This document shows positions 6,699-8,824 of a DNA stretch of 8,824 nucleotides, piece after piece (position 1 is the stretch's first letter; the number at the start of each line of letters is the position of its first letter). The translations under genes were made by a program, and so were the position numbers. This DNA is from Hyphomonas sp. UBA5111. GTDB lineage: Bacteria; Pseudomonadota; Alphaproteobacteria; Caulobacterales; Hyphomonadaceae. Below the pieces are notes generated by a model. It did no database searches, was not told the origin of the DNA, and saw nothing but the letters and a program-made list of their open reading frames with translations. The stretch spans positions 28,838-37,661 of the forward strand of contig DHZF01000130.1 of the NCBI GenBank assembly GCA_002414505.1, written 5' to 3'.

Positions 6699-7436
6699 AT
6701 GTTTGATCTTACCGGCCGTACGGCCCTCGTGACGGGCGCTTCCGGCGGAATTGGCCGCGCCATCGCACAAGCCCTGTCCGAAGCAGGCGCCAAGGTCGCC
6801 CTGTCGGGCACGCGTGAGAACGTGTTGGAAGAAGTTGCCGGCACGCTGAAGGGCGAGAGCGCCATCGTGCCCTGCAATCTGTCTGACGCGGAATCGGTTG
6901 ATGGCCTTGTGGGCCGGGCTGAGGAAGCAATCGGTCCGCTCGATATCCTCGTGGCCAATGCCGGTATCACGCGCGACAAGCTGCTGATGCAGATGAAAGA
7001 TGATGACTGGAACGATGTTCTGTCGGTCAATCTGGGTAGCTATTTCCGCCTCACGAAAAGCTGTGTGCGAGGCATGATGAAGCGTCGCCACGGCCGGATT
7101 ATCGGAATTACATCCATTGTCGGCGTGACCGGAAATCCCGGTCAGGCGAATTATTGCGCCTCTAAGGCCGGCATGATCGGATTTACCAAATCATTGGCCC
7201 AGGAAGTGGCCAGCCGCGGGATTACAGCCAACACGATTGCGCCGGGATTCATCGAATCGCCCATGACGGATGTGTTGCCGGAAAAGCAGAAAGAGGCACT
7301 TTTGGGCCAGATTCCTGCCGGTCGACTCGGCCAGGGGGCAGACATTGCCGCCGCAGCCGTTTATCTTGCGTCCGACCAAGCCGCTTATGTCACAGGACAG
7401 ACGCTCCATGTGAATGGCGGTATGGCAATGATCTGA
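6699..7436 (+). CDS. fabG: 3-oxoacyl-ACP reductase FabG
   Basis: FabG is the NADPH-dependent short-chain dehydrogenase that reduces 3-ketoacyl-AcpP to 3-hydroxyacyl-AcpP in each elongation round. The 245-residue protein has the cofactor motif TGASGGIG at 12-19, NAG at 87-89, and the catalytic tetrad Asn111, Ser139, Tyr152 (YCASK) and Lys156. It ends with the HVNGGMAMI tail seen in true FabG proteins. That tail and the position between fabD and acpP favour FabG over another short-chain dehydrogenase. Its ribosome binding site, AAGGGA, lies within the last codons of fabD, so the two genes are probably translationally linked. Confidence 0.97.
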   Translation: MFDLTGRTALVTGASGGIGRAIAQALSEAGAKVALSGTRENVLEEVAGTLKGESAIVPCNLSDAESVDGLVGRAEEAIGPLDILVANAGITRDKLLMQMKDDDWNDVLSVNLGSYFRLTKSCVRGMMKRRHGRIIGITSIVGVTGNPGQANYCASKAGMIGFTKSLAQEVASRGITANTIAPGFIESPMTDVLPEKQKEALLGQIPAGRLGQGADIAAAAVYLASDQAAYVTGQTLHVNGGMAMI

Positions 7437-7461
7437 TTTCACTACAGCAAGCCCCACTCAT

Positions 7462-7527
7462 AGGACTTGGCGCTCGTCCCCAGTGTATGCTAGGCGCAAC
7501 ACAATGGTTCGAATCTGGGCCAGTCCT
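7462..7527 (+). repeat. Inverted repeat in the fabG-acpP gap
   Basis: The 114-base gap between fabG and acpP holds an imperfect inverted repeat. Positions 7462-7471 can pair with 7519-7527 over nine base pairs with one bulged T, enclosing a 47-base loop. There is no T run after it, so it is not a typical terminator. It ends 11 bases before the strong acpP ribosome binding site and may shape the leader. A possible -10 (TATGCT, 7486-7491) lies in the loop, but no -35 stands at good spacing. Function is not established. Confidence 0.25.
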
Positions 7528-7550
7528 CAGGCATTTTCAGAGAGGTACTC

Positions 7551-7784
7551 ATGTCTGACGTTCTAGAACGCGTTAAAAAAATTGTTGTCGATAATCTCGA
7601 CGTGGATGGTGACAAAGTCGTCGAGAGCGCAAGCTTCATCGATGATCTCGGCGCCGACTCGCTAGACCTGGTTGAACTGGTCATGGCCTTCGAGGAAGAG
7701 TTCAACATTGAGATCCCGGATGACGTGCAGGAATCTATCCGCACGGTTGGTGATGCGGTAACGCACATCAAAGCTCACATCTAA
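7551..7784 (+). CDS. acpP: Acyl carrier protein
   Basis: AcpP is the small acidic protein that carries growing acyl chains on a 4'-phosphopantetheine arm. The 77-residue length is standard. The attachment serine is Ser37, in DDLGADSLD at 31-39. Helix II follows ([12 protein letters not shown], 40-51), then IEIPDD at 53-58, which is nearly invariant in the family. A strong AGAGAGG ribosome binding site (7539-7545) stands five bases from the ATG, in keeping with the high demand for this protein. It is flanked by fabG 114 bases upstream and fabF 15 bases downstream. Confidence 0.98.
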   Translation: MSDVLERVKKIVVDNLDVDGDKVVESASFIDDLGADSLDLVELVMAFEEEFNIEIPDDVQESIRTVGDAVTHIKAHI

Positions 7785-7799
7785 GATTTCGGGATTTCT

Positions 7800-8824
7800 A
7801 TGTCAGACCGCCGCGTTGTTATTACCGGAATCGGGATTGTCTCGCCACTGGCCGCTGGCCGTGAGGCAACCTGGGAGCGCCTGATTGAAGGCAAGTCTGG
7901 AGCCGGACGTATTGATACGTTCGATCCCGAGGACATGCCGTGCAAGATTGCGTTTCAGGTTCCGTGGGTAACAGGCCGCGGTGGCGGCGAAGGTGATCCC
8001 CATGCGTTTGATCCGGCTAAATTCGTATCTCCGAAAGAGATGCGCCGGATCGACGAATTCATTCTTTATGCGATCGCTGCGGCTGATGAGGCTGTTGAGG
8101 ATTCTGGTTGGCAGCCCGAGGACGATGAAGGTCAGGAGCGCACTGGCGTTCTGATCGGGTCCGGTATTGGTGGCCTTGAATCCATCTACAAGACGGCGAT
8201 CACGCTTCATGAGAGCGGGCCGCGCAAGGTGAGCCCGTTCTTCATCCCTGCTGCCTTGATCAATCTGGCCTCTGGCCAGGTATCGATCCGGCACAAATTC
8301 AAAGGGCCCAACCATTCGGTGGTGACGGCCTGTGCTACCGGCGCTCACGCGATCGGCGACTCTGCCCGCCTCATCAAATATGGCGATGCGGATGTCATGG
8401 TTGCAGGCGGCGCCGAGGCTGTCATTGGTCGCATCGGTATCGCAGGGTTCTGCGCTGCCAAGGCCATGTCCACGAATTTCAATGACACGCCTGAAAAGGC
8501 TTCCCGTCCCTATGACAAGGACCGGGATGGCTTCGTCATGGGTGAAGGCGCCGCCATCGTCGTGCTCGAAGAGTACGAGCATGCAAAGGCGCGCGGTGCG
8601 AAGATCTACGCGGAAGTCGCAGGCTACGGCCTGACGGGTGACGCCTATCACATCACGGCCCCTGCTGAAGGCGCGGAGGGTGGATACCGTGCCATGAAGA
8701 TGGCGCTCAAGCATTCCGGCATGGACCTGTCCGAGATCGACTATGTCAACGCCCACGGCACATCGACCCCGAAAGGGGATGAAGGTGAAGCCGGCGCCGT
8801 TGAGCGGGCCTTCGGCGAGCATGC
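7800..8824 (+). CDS. fabF: 3-oxoacyl-ACP synthase II FabF (partial, C-terminus outside window)
   Basis: FabF condenses malonyl-AcpP with an acyl-AcpP to extend fatty acids by two carbons. 341 residues are visible, and about 80 more are expected beyond the edge. The start MSDRRVVITGIGIVSPL is typical. The nucleophile Cys178 lies in VTACATGAH, and the first catalytic histidine is His319 in NAHGTSTP. The second histidine, normally in a Gly-His-Leu context, should lie past the edge. RPYDKDRDGFVMGEGA is at 236-251. Relative to E. coli FabF there is an extra stretch at about 57-72 (TGRGGGEGDPH and following), which I recall as common in alphaproteobacterial FabF. The cysteine rules out a chain-length-factor-like relative. 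The ribosome binding site is a modest GGGA, and the gene starts 15 bases after acpP, so co-expression is likely. Confidence 0.97.
   Translation, partial: MSDRRVVITGIGIVSPLAAGREATWERLIEGKSGAGRIDTFDPEDMPCKIAFQVPWVTGRGGGEGDPHAFDPAKFVSPKEMRRIDEFILYAIAAADEAVEDSGWQPEDDEGQERTGVLIGSGIGGLESIYKTAITLHESGPRKVSPFFIPAALINLASGQVSIRHKFKGPNHSVVTACATGAHAIGDSARLIKYGDADVMVAGGAEAVIGRIGIAGFCAAKAMSTNFNDTPEKASRPYDKDRDGFVMGEGAAIVVLEEYEHAKARGAKIYAEVAGYGLTGDAYHITAPAEGAEGGYRAMKMALKHSGMDLSEIDYVNAHGTSTPKGDEGEAGAVERAFGEH

Noticed and set aside
7501..7521. GGTTCGAATC, which looks like a tRNA T-arm loop.
   Set aside because: The flanking bases do not form a 5-bp T stem, and no acceptor, D or anticodon arm can be built upstream.
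1..8824. A previously undescribed system such as a defence island, retron, prophage or CRISPR array.
   Set aside because: Nearly all the sequence is taken up by recognisable genes; there are no direct-repeat arrays, integrases, transposases, reverse transcriptases or unexplained long regions.

Overview
The window reads as ordinary core chromosome of an alphaproteobacterium. The evidence is the gene order rpsF-rpsR-rplI next to dnaB, a fabD-fabG-acpP-fabF cluster, a ribosomal protein L9 with a long acidic C-terminal tail, a DnaB with an extra loop after Walker A, and a FabF with a Gly/Asp-rich insertion. GC is moderately high. The mix of core genes with a crotonase and an epoxide hydrolase-like enzyme would suit Caulobacterales/Hyphomonadaceae, but that placement is recall of gene style, not a computed result.

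Layout. Positions 1-650 (minus) carry the N-terminal half of a secreted metal-dependent amidohydrolase, cut by the window edge. Divergent from it, 801-2689 (plus) carries a two-gene unit: a crotonase-fold acyl-CoA enzyme and an epoxide hydrolase-like alpha/beta hydrolase. These meet dnaB (2693-4189, minus) tail to tail with 3 bp between stop codons. Upstream of dnaB on the same strand is the ribosomal operon rpsF-rpsR-rplI (5534 down to 4323), which ends in a strong intrinsic terminator at 4268-4301. Divergent from rpsF, 5743-8824 (plus) carries fabD, fabG, acpP and the first four fifths of fabF. No gap between genes exceeds 300 bases; the longest is the 208-bp rpsF/fabD divergent region.

How they work together. 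FabD loads malonyl onto holo-AcpP, FabF condenses malonyl-AcpP with the growing acyl-AcpP, and FabG reduces the 3-ketoacyl product, so the right side is most of the type II fatty acid elongation core. S6, S18 and L9 are ribosomal proteins, and DnaB is the replicative helicase. The left side is accessory or catabolic.

I found no defence system, mobile element, CRISPR array, RNA gene or recognisably new system. The points most worth a second look are a structured rpsF leader that may be an S6:S18 autoregulatory element, a crotonase lacking both hydratase glutamates but keeping an isomerase-type one, two DnaA-box-like 9-mers around the terminator upstream of dnaB, and a 10-bp palindrome in the rpsF/fabD divergent promoter region.
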